A DNA stretch of 14,418 bases from CAKZKT01 sp034434235 (GTDB taxonomy: Bacteria > Chloroflexota > Anaerolineae > CG2-30-64-16), in the NCBI GenBank assembly GCA_034434235.1, contig DAOTZV010000198.1, positions 1 to 14,418 of the forward strand, in the 5' to 3' direction. Both the position numbers and the translations under genes were made by a program. Below, in pieces: positions 1 through 7,520 of this stretch (the stretch's first letter is position 1; each line of letters opens with the position of its first letter). Below the pieces are notes generated by a model. That model worked only from the letters and a program-made list of their open reading frames with translations. It did not search any database and was not told the origin of the DNA.

Positions 1-13
1 CATCCGCGCGGTC

Positions 14-97
14 GGGGCAGTGGCGAAATCGGCATACGCAGCAGACTTAAAATCTGCCGGTCGGGAGACCTTGAGGGTTCGACCCCCTCCTGCCCCA
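14..97 (+). tRNA. tRNA-Leu (anticodon UAA)
   Basis: This is an 84-nt class II tRNA. The acceptor stem pairs GGGGCAG (14-20) with CTGCCCC (90-96), with discriminator A at 97. The anticodon arm GCAGA/TCTGC (41-45/53-57) encloses loop CTTAAAA, giving anticodon TAA, which reads the leucine codon UUA. A long variable arm (GGTC/GACC, 59-62/67-70) is typical of tRNA-Leu. The T arm is GAGGG-TTCGACC-CCCTC (73-89). CCA is not encoded, so it must be added after transcription. All stems pair, so the gene looks intact. Confidence 0.96.
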
Positions 98-211
98 TCT
101 ATCATCGCCTCATACGGGTATCTTCTCAAAAAGTGGGGGAGACGGGGGTTGCAGACCCCCTTTGAACAGGCTCGTAGGCGGTCTGCGACCGCCGTCTCCC
201 TGGATGATAGA
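98..211. repeat. Compound palindrome I: two 17-bp hairpins inside an outer stem
   Basis: This element begins directly after the tRNA 3' end. Two hairpins, GGGGGTTGCAGACCCCC (144-160) and GGCGGTCTGCGACCGCC (177-193), are enclosed by the pair GGGAGAC (137-143)/GTCTCCC (194-200). A further outer pair is TCTATCATC (98-106)/GATGATAGA (203-211). On opposite strands the two halves read as imperfect copies of one unit of about 45 bp. It has no convincing coding content. It could be a mobile palindromic repeat, a processing or decay signal after the tRNA, or a terminator-like structure without a U tract. Confidence 0.7.
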
Positions 212-227
212 GAGGGTACTCATACAG

Positions 228-346
228 GTAGTCCCAGTAGATCACAGATTCAAGCTCAGAGGGGGTCTGTGACCCCCGACCGCCGGTCACAGACCGGCTT
301 GGAGCAGCAAAATTGTGATCTACTGAGTCCACCAATCTGTGTGATC
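228..346. repeat. Compound palindrome II: same architecture, upstream of glpK
   Basis: Hairpins GGGGGTCTGTGACCCCC (261-277) and GCCGGTCACAGACCGGC (282-298) lie back to back. They are enclosed by a perfect 12-bp inverted repeat, CAGTAGATCACA (235-246)/TGTGATCTACTG (314-325). A second partly complementary copy of the right arm, AATCTGTG followed by TGATC, sits at 334-346. An 11-bp direct repeat, TCATACRGGTA, links elements I and II (110-120 and 220-230, one mismatch). The remaining bases to 378 hold only the glpK leader, and I see no clear promoter there. Confidence 0.7.
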
Positions 347-378
347 CTCATGCGGTCCATGTCCAGGAGCGGAAACCA

Positions 379-1875
379 ATGGCAAGATACGTCGGCGCAC
401 TCGATCAAGGCACCACCAGCACCCGCTTCATGATCTTCGACCATTCCGGCGCCGTGATCGGCGTCCATCAGCTCGAACATCAGCAGATCTATCCTCAGCC
501 CGGCTGGGTGGAACACGACCCGCTGGAGGTCTGGGCGCGCACACGCGAGGTGATCGAGACGGCGTTGAGCAGGGCCGGGCTCTCGCCGGCCGACCTGGCC
601 GCCATCGGCGTCACCAACCAGCGCGAGACGGCGGTCGTCTGGAACCCGAAGACCGGCAAGCCCTATTACAACGCGATCGTGTGGCAAGACACCCGTACCG
701 ACAAGATCTGCAACGAGCTGGCGCAGGACGGCGGCCAGGATCGCTTTCGGCCGCAAACCGGCCTGCCGCTGGCCACCTACTTCTCCGGGCCGAAGATCCG
801 CTGGATCCTCGACAACGTCCCCGGCGTGCGCGCGGCCGCGTTGCGCGGGGAGGCCGTCTTCGGCAACATGGATACCTGGATCATCTGGAACCTGACCGGC
901 GGGCCAAACGGCGGCGCGCACGTGACCGACGTGACCAACGCCAGCCGCACCCTGTTGATGAACCTGCGCACGCTCGATTGGGACGACGAGATCCTGCACA
1001 TCATGGGCATCCCACGCCAGATGTTGCCGGCCATCCGGCCTTCTTCCGACCGCGAATTCTACGGCTACGCGCTGGGCAAGGTGCCTGTTTGCGGCGACCT
1101 GGGCGATCAACAGGCCGCGCTGGTGGGGCAAACCTGCTTCGGGGTCGGCGAGGCGAAGAACACCTACGGCACCGGCTGTTTCATGCTGCTCAACACGGGC
1201 GCGATGGCCGTGCCCAGCAAGCACGGCCTGCTCACCACGGTCGCCTATAAGCTGGGCGATGGCCCGGCCGTCTATGCGCTGGAAGGTTCCATCGCGATCA
1301 CCGGCGCGCTGGTGCAATGGCTGCGCGACAATCTCCACTTCTTCGACTTCTCCAAACACATCGAGGATTACGCCCGCACCGTGCCCGACAGCGGCGGCAT
1401 CTACTTTGTGCCGGCCTTTTCCGGCCTCTTTGCGCCGTATTGGCAGTCGGACGCGCGCGGGGTCATCGTGGGCCTGACGCGCTTTATCAACAAGGGGCAC
1501 ATCTGTCGGGCCGCGCTGGAGGCCACCGCCTATCAGACGCGCGAGGTGCTCGACGCCATGGAACAGGATTCGGGCGTGAAGCTGACCGGCCTGAAGGTGG
1601 ACGGCGGCATGGTGTACAATGAGCTGCTGATGCAGTTCCAGGCCGACATCTTGGGCGTGCCGGTGGTGCGGCCGGTCGTCGCGGAGACGACCGCCCTGGG
1701 CGCGGCGTACGCGGCCGGCCTGGCCGTCGGCTATTGGGACAATCTGGAGGACCTGCGCCGCAACTGGCAGGTGGATCGCACCTGGCAGCCGGCCATGGCC
1801 GAGGAGACGCGCACCAGGCTCTATCGCGGCTGGAAACGGGCCGTGGAACGGACGATGCACTGGCTGGAGGAATGA
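379..1875 (+). CDS. glpK: Glycerol kinase
   Basis: This protein phosphorylates glycerol with ATP to give sn-glycerol 3-phosphate in the cytoplasm, feeding lipid synthesis or glycolysis. The 498 residues match the usual family length of about 500. FGGY-kinase landmarks are all present: DQGTTSTR at residues 9-16 (phosphate-binding loop), NQRET at 80-84, WQDTRT at 102-107, GDQQAALVGQ with the probable catalytic base Asp243, the nearby GTGCFMLLNTG stretch, and the C-terminal GGMVYNELLMQFQAD and ETTALGAAYAAGL blocks. The ATG is preceded by AGGAG at 365-369 with 9-bp spacing. No glycerol facilitator or glycerol-3-phosphate dehydrogenase gene lies beside it. Instead ftsH starts one base after its stop codon. 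Confidence 0.97.
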   Translation: MARYVGALDQGTTSTRFMIFDHSGAVIGVHQLEHQQIYPQPGWVEHDPLEVWARTREVIETALSRAGLSPADLAAIGVTNQRETAVVWNPKTGKPYYNAIVWQDTRTDKICNELAQDGGQDRFRPQTGLPLATYFSGPKIRWILDNVPGVRAAALRGEAVFGNMDTWIIWNLTGGPNGGAHVTDVTNASRTLLMNLRTLDWDDEILHIMGIPRQMLPAIRPSSDREFYGYALGKVPVCGDLGDQQAALVGQTCFGVGEAKNTYGTGCFMLLNTGAMAVPSKHGLLTTVAYKLGDGPAVYALEGSIAITGALVQWLRDNLHFFDFSKHIEDYARTVPDSGGIYFVPAFSGLFAPYWQSDARGVIVGLTRFINKGHICRAALEATAYQTREVLDAMEQDSGVKLTGLKVDGGMVYNELLMQFQADILGVPVVRPVVAETTALGAAYAAGLAVGYWDNLEDLRRNWQVDRTWQPAMAEETRTRLYRGWKRAVERTMHWLEE

Positions 1876-1876
1876 C

Positions 1877-3832
1877 ATGGCCGAAAAACGCGGCACACTC
1901 TTGCCCAAGCGGGGAAACGGCGACGACGAGGAACAACAACGTCGCGATCGCATGCGGCGCCAGATGCGCTTCAGCGTAAGCTACATCGTCACGGCGCTGC
2001 TCGTGCTCTGGCTCTTTCAGGAGTTCATCCTGGCGCCGCTGGTGCTCCAACAGGCCTATCGCATAGACTACAGCGAGTTCCGGCAAAAGCTGGCCGCCGG
2101 CCAGATCGTCAGTGTGGTGATCGGCCAAAACGACATCCTGGGCCAGATGAAGAACCCCAACCCCGGTCAGGGGCCGGAAATCGTGCCCTTCGATACGGTC
2201 TTCTCGCCCGGCAGCGACCCGAAGCTGGTGGAAGATCTCCAGGCCGCCGGGGTCAAATACAGCTTCCAGCGGCCGCCCAGCCCGGCCGGCGCGTTGATCC
2301 TCTCCTGGCTGTTGCCGCTGGGCCTGCTCGGCGTCTTCTGGTACCTTGCCTACCGCCGGTCGGCCGGCGGCTTCGGCAGCATCTTCGGCATCGCCAGGAG
2401 CAAAGCCACCGAGGTCAAGCCCGAAGAGGTGGGGGTCACCTTCAAGGACGTAGGCGGAGCCGATGAGGCAATCGCCGAGCTGCAAGAGATCATCCAGTTC
2501 CTGAGGGCGCCGGACAAATTCGCCAGGCTCGGCGGCCGCATCCCCAAGGGCGTGTTGCTGGTGGGCCCGCCCGGCACGGGCAAGACGTTGCTGGCGAAGG
2601 CCACCGCGGGCGAAGCCGGCGTGCCGTTCTTCGAGACGAGCGGGTCCGAGTTCGTGGAGATGTTCGTCGGGGTGGGCGCGGCGCGCGTGCGCGATCTGTT
2701 CGAGCAGGCCCGCAAGGCCGCGCCGGCCATCGTCTTCATCGACGAGATAGATGCCATCGGCCAGAGCCGGGCCAACGCCATCCGCATCGGCGGCAACGAC
2801 GAGCGCGAGCAAACCCTCAACCAGCTCCTGGCCGAGATAGACGGCTTCAAGTCGAGCGCGGGCGCGCCGGTGATCATCATGGCGGCCACCAACCGGCCCG
2901 AAGTATTGGACCCCGCCCTGCTGCGCGCCGGCCGCTTCGACCGCCAGGTGACCGTGGGCAATCCCGACCTGATCGGCCGCCAACAGATCCTGAAGATCCA
3001 CAGCAAGGGGATCAAGCTGGCGGACGACTTCGACATCGAGGCGGCCGCGCGCATGACGCCGGGCTTCTCGGGCGCGGACCTGGCCAATGCCATGAACGAA
3101 GCCGCGCTGCTGGCCGCGCGGCGCAATGCCGATGCGGTCACGCTCGCCGATTTCGCGGCCGCCATCGAACGGATCGTGGCCGGCCTGGAGAAGCGCACCC
3201 GCGTGATGAACCCCCAGGAACGGACCGCCGTAGCCTATCACGAAGCCGGCCATGCCCTGGTGGCCGAGCTGGTGCCCCACGGCGACCCGGTGAGCAAGAT
3301 CAGCATCGTGCCGCGCAGCCGCGGCGCGCTCGGCTACACCATGCAGACGCCCAGCGAAGATCGCTATCTGCTGCGCCGGAGCGAGCTGGAAGACCGCATC
3401 GCGGTGATGCTGGGCGGCCGCGCGGCCGAGAAGATCGTCTTCGGCGAGATCAGCACCGGCGCCAGCGACGACATCATGCGCGCCACCGACCTGGCGCGGC
3501 GCATGGTGACCGAATTCGGCATGAGCGATCTGCTCGGCTCGGTGCGCTATGCCGGCCAACAACTGCAATACCTGGCCGGCGCGATCGAAGACAGCAGCCA
3601 CCTCAGCCCGGAGACCCGCAAGCTGATAGACGATGAGGTCAAGCGCATCGTCAGCGAGCAGTACGAGCGGGCACAACGGCTCCTGCAAGAACACCGGCCG
3701 GCGCTCGACCGGCTCACCCAGGAGCTGCTGCGCTGCGAGACGGTGGACGGCAGCGCGGTGAAGGCCGCGCTGGCGGGCGAAGAGCACGGCTGCGAAAAGC
3801 CCGCTCAGCCCGCAGATCAGGCCGGCGCCTGA
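1877..3832 (+). CDS. ftsH: ATP-dependent zinc metalloprotease FtsH
   Basis: This is a membrane-anchored hexameric AAA+ protease that degrades misfolded or regulated membrane and cytosolic proteins. The 651 residues comprise a charged cytosolic head (1-31), TM1 (about 33-53), an extracytoplasmic segment, TM2 (about 138-157), the AAA+ module and the M41 peptidase. Visible motifs are Walker A GPPGTGKT (230-237), Walker B VFIDEID (286-292), arginine fingers R353 and R356 in RAGRFDR, HEAGH (455-459) and the probable third zinc ligand, an Asp of GASDD (528-532). It is intact. The N-terminal head of about 30 residues is longer than the very short one of E. coli FtsH. GGAGG (1866-1870), inside the end of glpK, serves the ATG. 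The 1-bp gap implies co-transcription and probably coupled translation with glpK. Confidence 0.97.
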   Translation: MAEKRGTLLPKRGNGDDEEQQRRDRMRRQMRFSVSYIVTALLVLWLFQEFILAPLVLQQAYRIDYSEFRQKLAAGQIVSVVIGQNDILGQMKNPNPGQGPEIVPFDTVFSPGSDPKLVEDLQAAGVKYSFQRPPSPAGALILSWLLPLGLLGVFWYLAYRRSAGGFGSIFGIARSKATEVKPEEVGVTFKDVGGADEAIAELQEIIQFLRAPDKFARLGGRIPKGVLLVGPPGTGKTLLAKATAGEAGVPFFETSGSEFVEMFVGVGAARVRDLFEQARKAAPAIVFIDEIDAIGQSRANAIRIGGNDEREQTLNQLLAEIDGFKSSAGAPVIIMAATNRPEVLDPALLRAGRFDRQVTVGNPDLIGRQQILKIHSKGIKLADDFDIEAAARMTPGFSGADLANAMNEAALLAARRNADAVTLADFAAAIERIVAGLEKRTRVMNPQERTAVAYHEAGHALVAELVPHGDPVSKISIVPRSRGALGYTMQTPSEDRYLLRRSELEDRIAVMLGGRAAEKIVFGEISTGASDDIMRATDLARRMVTEFGMSDLLGSVRYAGQQLQYLAGAIEDSSHLSPETRKLIDDEVKRIVSEQYERAQRLLQEHRPALDRLTQELLRCETVDGSAVKAALAGEEHGCEKPAQPADQAGA

Positions 3833-3871
3833 TCCTCCCCGGTTGGACTTGTCGGTAGGCCCGATCCGGTC

Positions 3872-3900
3872 TTGTTCCCCGCCTCAGATCGTGATATACT
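3872..3900 (+). promoter_or_regulatory. Sigma70-type promoter for DUF4058-purA-purB
   Basis: TTGTTC (3872-3877) and TATACT (3895-3900) are separated by exactly 17 bp. Transcription would start near 3907, leaving a leader of about 50 nt before the ATG at 3959. The placement in the gap after ftsH fits a new transcription unit. This is predicted from sequence only. Confidence 0.6.
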
Positions 3901-3958
3901 CGCGTCGGGTGCGCCGATCGGGTTCTGCGCGCCCAGAGATCGCCGAGGAGAGGTTGCG

Positions 3959-4735
3959 ATGCCCATCCCGTTTCCGGGCATGGACCCGTATCTGGAACAT
4001 CCCGATCTGTGGCCAGATGTTCACAATAGCTTGATTTCAGCTTTGCGTGATCATCTGGTACCACGACTACGGCCGCGCTATTATGTCAGCGTCGAACAGC
4101 GCACCTATCGGGCGGGATTGACCGGCCTGACCTTCATCGGCCGGCCCGACGCGACGGTCGTGGCCGAATCCAGGCCGGCGTATCGCGCGGCGCCGGTCGC
4201 CGCGACGCCGCCGCGAGTCGTGACCGTCGAATTGCCGGTCCCCGACACCGTGCGCGAGACGTACCTGGAAGTGCGCGGCGTCGCCAGCGGACAGGTCGTC
4301 ACGGTCCTGGAGATCCTCTCGCCGACCAACAAGCTGCCGGGCGAAGGCCGCAACCATTACGAACGCAAGCGCATGGCCGTGCTCGATAGCCTCACGCATC
4401 TGGTCGAGATAGACCTGCTCCGCGCGGGGCCGGCGATGCCCATGTTCGGCGACGATCGAGGCGCGCACTATCGCATCCTGATCAGCCGCGAGTGGCAACG
4501 GCCCAGGGCCGACCTGCTGCCGTTCACCGTCCGCCAACCCATACCGGACTTTCCGTTGCCGTTGCAGCGCGGAGAAGAGGAGCCGCTCGTGCCGCTCAAC
4601 GCGCTGCTCCACGAGCTGTACGACCGCGCGGGCTATGACCTGCGCATCAACTACCGCCTGGAGCCCGAGCCGCCCCTGGGGGACGAGGACGCGGCCTGGG
4701 CCGATGCCCTGCTGCGCGAGCAGGGACTACGCTGA
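3959..4735 (+). CDS. DUF4058 family protein
   Basis: This 258-residue protein of unknown function opens with MPIPFPGMDPYLEHP, the hallmark N-terminus of DUF4058. Other family-like blocks are LWPDVHNSLI, LRPRYYVSVEQRTY, YLEVRG, EILSPTNK (118-125), HLVEIDLLRAG, FTVRQPIPDFPLPL and the C-terminal YDLRINY and AWADALLR. I chose ATG 3959 because GAGGAG (3945-3950) lies 8 bp upstream and family similarity begins there. An in-frame upstream codon at 3872 falls inside the predicted promoter. The pattern RPDATVV (D64) followed by EILSPTNK (E118, K125) resembles the PD-(D/E)XK core of Uma2-type proteins, which is an inference only. It heads an apparent unit with purA, 17 bp downstream. No signal peptide or membrane segment is seen. 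Confidence 0.88.
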   Translation: MPIPFPGMDPYLEHPDLWPDVHNSLISALRDHLVPRLRPRYYVSVEQRTYRAGLTGLTFIGRPDATVVAESRPAYRAAPVAATPPRVVTVELPVPDTVRETYLEVRGVASGQVVTVLEILSPTNKLPGEGRNHYERKRMAVLDSLTHLVEIDLLRAGPAMPMFGDDRGAHYRILISREWQRPRADLLPFTVRQPIPDFPLPLQRGEEEPLVPLNALLHELYDRAGYDLRINYRLEPEPPLGDEDAAWADALLREQGLR

Positions 4736-4752
4736 ACAAGGTAGAGAGGATC

Positions 4753-6018
4753 ATGAGCGTTACTGCAGTCGTCGGCGCCCAATGGGGCGATGAAGGCAAG
4801 GGCCGGATCGTAGATTACCTGGCCCAACGTGCGGACATGGTGATCCGCTTTCAGGGCGGCGACAACGCCGGCCACACCGTGATGAACGAGTACGGCACGT
4901 TTCGGCTGCATCTGGTGCCGTCGGGCATCTTCAACCCGGCCACGCGTTGCATCATCGGTCCGGGGACGGTAGTCAATCCCGAGACGCTGATCGGCGAGAT
5001 GGCCGAGCTGGCCACGGCCGGAGTGCATCTGGACAACCTGTGGCTTTCCGAGCGCGCCCAGGTCGTCATGCCCTACCATCGCCTGTTGGACGGCCTGGAG
5101 GAAACCGCGCGCGGCAGCGATCAGATCGGCACCACCCGCCGCGGCATCGGCCCGGCCTACGCGGACAAGGCCGCGCGCATCGGCATCCGCCTGGGCGACC
5201 TGACGCGGCCCGACTACCTCCGCGGCCGGCTCGCGCAGGCCTTGCCGCAAAAGAACCTGGCCTTGCAGCGCTTCGGCCGGCCGGCTCTCGCCTTCGACGA
5301 CCTGTTCGAGCAGGCGCTGGCCTGGGGCAAGGCGCTCGGCCCGCGCATCGTGGACACCCTGCCGATGGTGCAGGAGGCCGTGCGCGCGGATCGGCGGGTG
5401 CTGCTCGAAGGCCAGTTGGGCGTCATGCGCGATCTGGATTGGGGCACCTATCCCTATGTCACCTCCTCCAATCCGCTCGCCGGCGCCGCGTGCGCGGGCG
5501 CCGGCTTGCCCCCGGCCGCCATCACCGAAGTGGTCGGCGTGGTGAAGGCCTACTGCACGGCGGTCGGGGCCGGACCGTTCCCCACCGAACTCAAGGACGA
5601 AGTCGGCGCGCAGTTGCGCCAGGTGGGGCAGGAATTCGGCGCCACCACCGGCCGGCCGCGGCGCTGCGGCTGGCTCGATGCGGTGGCGCTCCCCTACGCG
5701 GCATGGCTCAACGGCTTCACCGCCCTGGCGATCACCAAGCTCGACGTGCTCGACGGCCTGGCCGAGATCAAGATCTGCACCGGCTACCGGCTGGACGGCG
5801 AGCTCATCCACCATGTGCCGGATACGCCCGACCTCGAGCGGTGCGAGCCGGTCTACGAGACGTGGCCCGGCTGGCAAACCCCCACGCGCGGCGCGCGTTC
5901 CTGGCGCGATCTGCCGTGGCAGGCGCAGGCGTACCTGCGGCGCATCGAGACGCTCGCCGGCGCGCCCATCCGCTATATTTCGGTGGGGCCGGAACGGGAA
6001 CAATTGATCGTGATCTGA
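4753..6018 (+). CDS. purA: Adenylosuccinate synthetase
   Basis: PurA joins IMP and aspartate using GTP to form adenylosuccinate, the first committed step to AMP. The 421 residues are close to the usual 425-432. Visible motifs are the P-loop GAQWGDEGKGR (8-18) with catalytic Asp13, GGDNAGHT with His41, GTTRRGIGPAY (126-136), VTSSNP, TGRPRRCGW (300-307) for aspartate and IMP binding, and the guanine-binding TKLD (328-331). The usual EGAQG block reads EGQLG (219-223), followed by VMRDLDWGTYPYV, a departure from the common form. AGAGG (4745-4749) precedes the ATG with short spacing. The gene lies 17 bp after the DUF4058 gene and 17 bp before purB. Confidence 0.97.
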   Translation: MSVTAVVGAQWGDEGKGRIVDYLAQRADMVIRFQGGDNAGHTVMNEYGTFRLHLVPSGIFNPATRCIIGPGTVVNPETLIGEMAELATAGVHLDNLWLSERAQVVMPYHRLLDGLEETARGSDQIGTTRRGIGPAYADKAARIGIRLGDLTRPDYLRGRLAQALPQKNLALQRFGRPALAFDDLFEQALAWGKALGPRIVDTLPMVQEAVRADRRVLLEGQLGVMRDLDWGTYPYVTSSNPLAGAACAGAGLPPAAITEVVGVVKAYCTAVGAGPFPTELKDEVGAQLRQVGQEFGATTGRPRRCGWLDAVALPYAAWLNGFTALAITKLDVLDGLAEIKICTGYRLDGELIHHVPDTPDLERCEPVYETWPGWQTPTRGARSWRDLPWQAQAYLRRIETLAGAPIRYISVGPEREQLIVI

Positions 6019-6035
6019 TTGGTGCGGAGCGATAA

Positions 6036-7463
6036 TTGGAGCGCGAACCTGTCTTTACCCACGACGTTTATCTTTCCCCCTTCACCTGGCGCTACGGCTC
6101 GCCGGAGATGCGCGCCATCTGGAGCGAAAGGCATCGCCGGCGGCTCTGGCGGCGCATCTGGGTGGCGCTGGCCGAGGCCGAACAGGTCGCCGGACTGGTG
6201 ACGGCCGAACAGGTTGCCGATCTGCGCGCACACGCCGATGAGATCAACCTGGCGCGGGCGCTCGAGATCGAGGCCGAGATCCACCACGACCTGATGGCCG
6301 AGGTGCGCGCCTATGCCGAACAATGCCCGATCGGCGGCGGAATCATCCACCTCGGTGCGACTTCGATGGACATCGAGGATAACGCCGACGCCCTGCGCAT
6401 GCGGGAGGCACTCGACTTGCTGCTCGACCGCCTGCGCGGCCTCCTGCTGGCCTTCGCCGGCCAGATCGAGGCGTGGGCCGACGCGGCGACCATGGCCTTT
6501 ACCCACCTTCAGCCGGCCGAGCCGACGACGGTGGGCTATCGGCTGGCGCAATACGCGCAGGACCTGTGGTCCGACTACGAGGAGCTGCGCCGCGTGCGCG
6601 ATGGCATCCGCGGCAAGGGATTCAAGGGCGCGGTGGGGACGTCGGCGTCGTACATGCAGTTGCTGAGCCCCGCCTCCGCAACGGCCGTCGAGGAGTTCGA
6701 GTCGGCCGTGATGGCCGCGCTCGGCCTGGAGGCGTTCCCCGTGGCCACGCAAACCTACCCGCGCAAACAGGACTATCGGGTTTTGGCCGCGCTGGCCGGG
6801 CTGGGCGGATCGCTGTACAAGTTCGCGTTCGATCTGCGCGTGCTCCAATCGCCGCCGATCGGGGAGTGGGCCGAGCCGTTTGCCGCGCGCCAGGTGGGTT
6901 CGAGCGCCATGCCGTTCAAGCGCAACCCGATCCACGCCGAGAACATGGATAGCCTGGCGCGCTACCTGGCCGCGCTGCCGCGCGTCGCGTGGGACAATGC
7001 CGCGCACAGCCTGTTGGAGCGGACCCTGGACGATTCGGCCAACCGCCGCGCGATTTTGCCCGAAGCGTTTCTGATCGCCGATGAGCTGGTGCGTCGCGGC
7101 ACGCGGCTGATCGCCGGCCTGCGGGTGGACCGCGACGCGGCGGCCCGTCTCCTGGCCGCCTACGGCCCCTTCGCGGCCACCGAACGACTGCTGATGGAAC
7201 TGGTCAAGGCCGGCGGCGACCGCCAGGAGCTACACGAGGTGATCCGCGAGCACGCCATGGCCGCGTGGGCCGCGCTGCGCGCCGGCGCCCCCAACCCGCT
7301 GGCCGATCTGCTCTGCGACGACCCGCGCATCACGCGACTCGCATCTCGCGAGGCCGTGCGCGGCTGGCTCGACGCCGCCAACTACATCGGCGACGCGCCC
7401 CGCCGTGCACGCCGCTTCGCCGCCCAGATCCGCCAACACCTGGACGGCGCTCCGCCATCCTGA
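6036..7463 (+). CDS. purB: Adenylosuccinate lyase
   Basis: PurB cleaves adenylosuccinate to AMP plus fumarate, the step after PurA, and also acts on SAICAR in IMP synthesis. The 475 residues carry the fumarase/aspartase superfamily blocks: HLGATSMDIEDN (105-116), THLQPAEPTT with probable catalytic His157, GFKGAVGTSASY, the signature loop GSSAMPFKRNP (288-298) with its catalytic serine, and LERTLDDSANRR. I chose a TTG start at 6036. GGAG (6026-6029) lies 6 bp upstream, the coding frame is conserved from YLSPFTWRYGSPEM onward, and no ATG or GTG lies early enough. The rare start codon may reduce translation relative to purA. Confidence 0.95.
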   Translation: MEREPVFTHDVYLSPFTWRYGSPEMRAIWSERHRRRLWRRIWVALAEAEQVAGLVTAEQVADLRAHADEINLARALEIEAEIHHDLMAEVRAYAEQCPIGGGIIHLGATSMDIEDNADALRMREALDLLLDRLRGLLLAFAGQIEAWADAATMAFTHLQPAEPTTVGYRLAQYAQDLWSDYEELRRVRDGIRGKGFKGAVGTSASYMQLLSPASATAVEEFESAVMAALGLEAFPVATQTYPRKQDYRVLAALAGLGGSLYKFAFDLRVLQSPPIGEWAEPFAARQVGSSAMPFKRNPIHAENMDSLARYLAALPRVAWDNAAHSLLERTLDDSANRRAILPEAFLIADELVRRGTRLIAGLRVDRDAAARLLAAYGPFAATERLLMELVKAGGDRQELHEVIREHAMAAWAALRAGAPNPLADLLCDDPRITRLASREAVRGWLDAANYIGDAPRRARRFAAQIRQHLDGAPPS

Positions 7464-7468
7464 TCTCC

Positions 7469-7507
7469 TTCACGTTTTACGTTTTTACGCTTCACGTTTC
7501 ACATTTC
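7469..7507. repeat. Degenerate T-rich heptamer repeat
   Basis: The purB-oxidoreductase gap holds about five to six degenerate 7-bp units, such as TTCACGT, TTTACGT, TTTTACG, CTTCACG and TTTCACA. The composition is sharply more T-rich than the flanking genes. It shows no hairpin or promoter consensus. Confidence 0.55.
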
Positions 7508-7520
7508 AACAGGAGCTCCC

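Noticed and set aside
14..346. tRNA-anchored integration site (att) with an integrated element
   Set aside because: No second copy of the tRNA 3' end occurs in the window, and no integrase is present. The following genes are housekeeping genes.
20..433. 137-codon + frame starting in the tRNA
   Set aside because: It starts inside the tRNA gene and reads through the hairpin repeats into glpK out of frame; there is no ribosome site.
256..1953. Long open frame of 565 codons on the - strand over glpK
   Set aside because: Antisense shadow of a GC-rich gene. The product is rich in His/Arg/Gly/Ala with no recognisable domain, while the + strand encodes a complete glycerol kinase.
1487..3787. 766-codon open frame on the - strand over ftsH
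   Set aside because: It overlaps a complete FtsH with every catalytic motif. The antisense translation is low-complexity and spans two unrelated genes.
3872..3958. Upstream extension of the DUF4058 gene to the in-frame codon at 3872
   Set aside because: It would overlap the predicted promoter, and the family N-terminus MPIPFPGMDPYLE begins at 3959 behind a good ribosome site.
4651..6003. 450-codon - strand frame over purA
   Set aside because: Antisense shadow; the + strand product has all PurA motifs.
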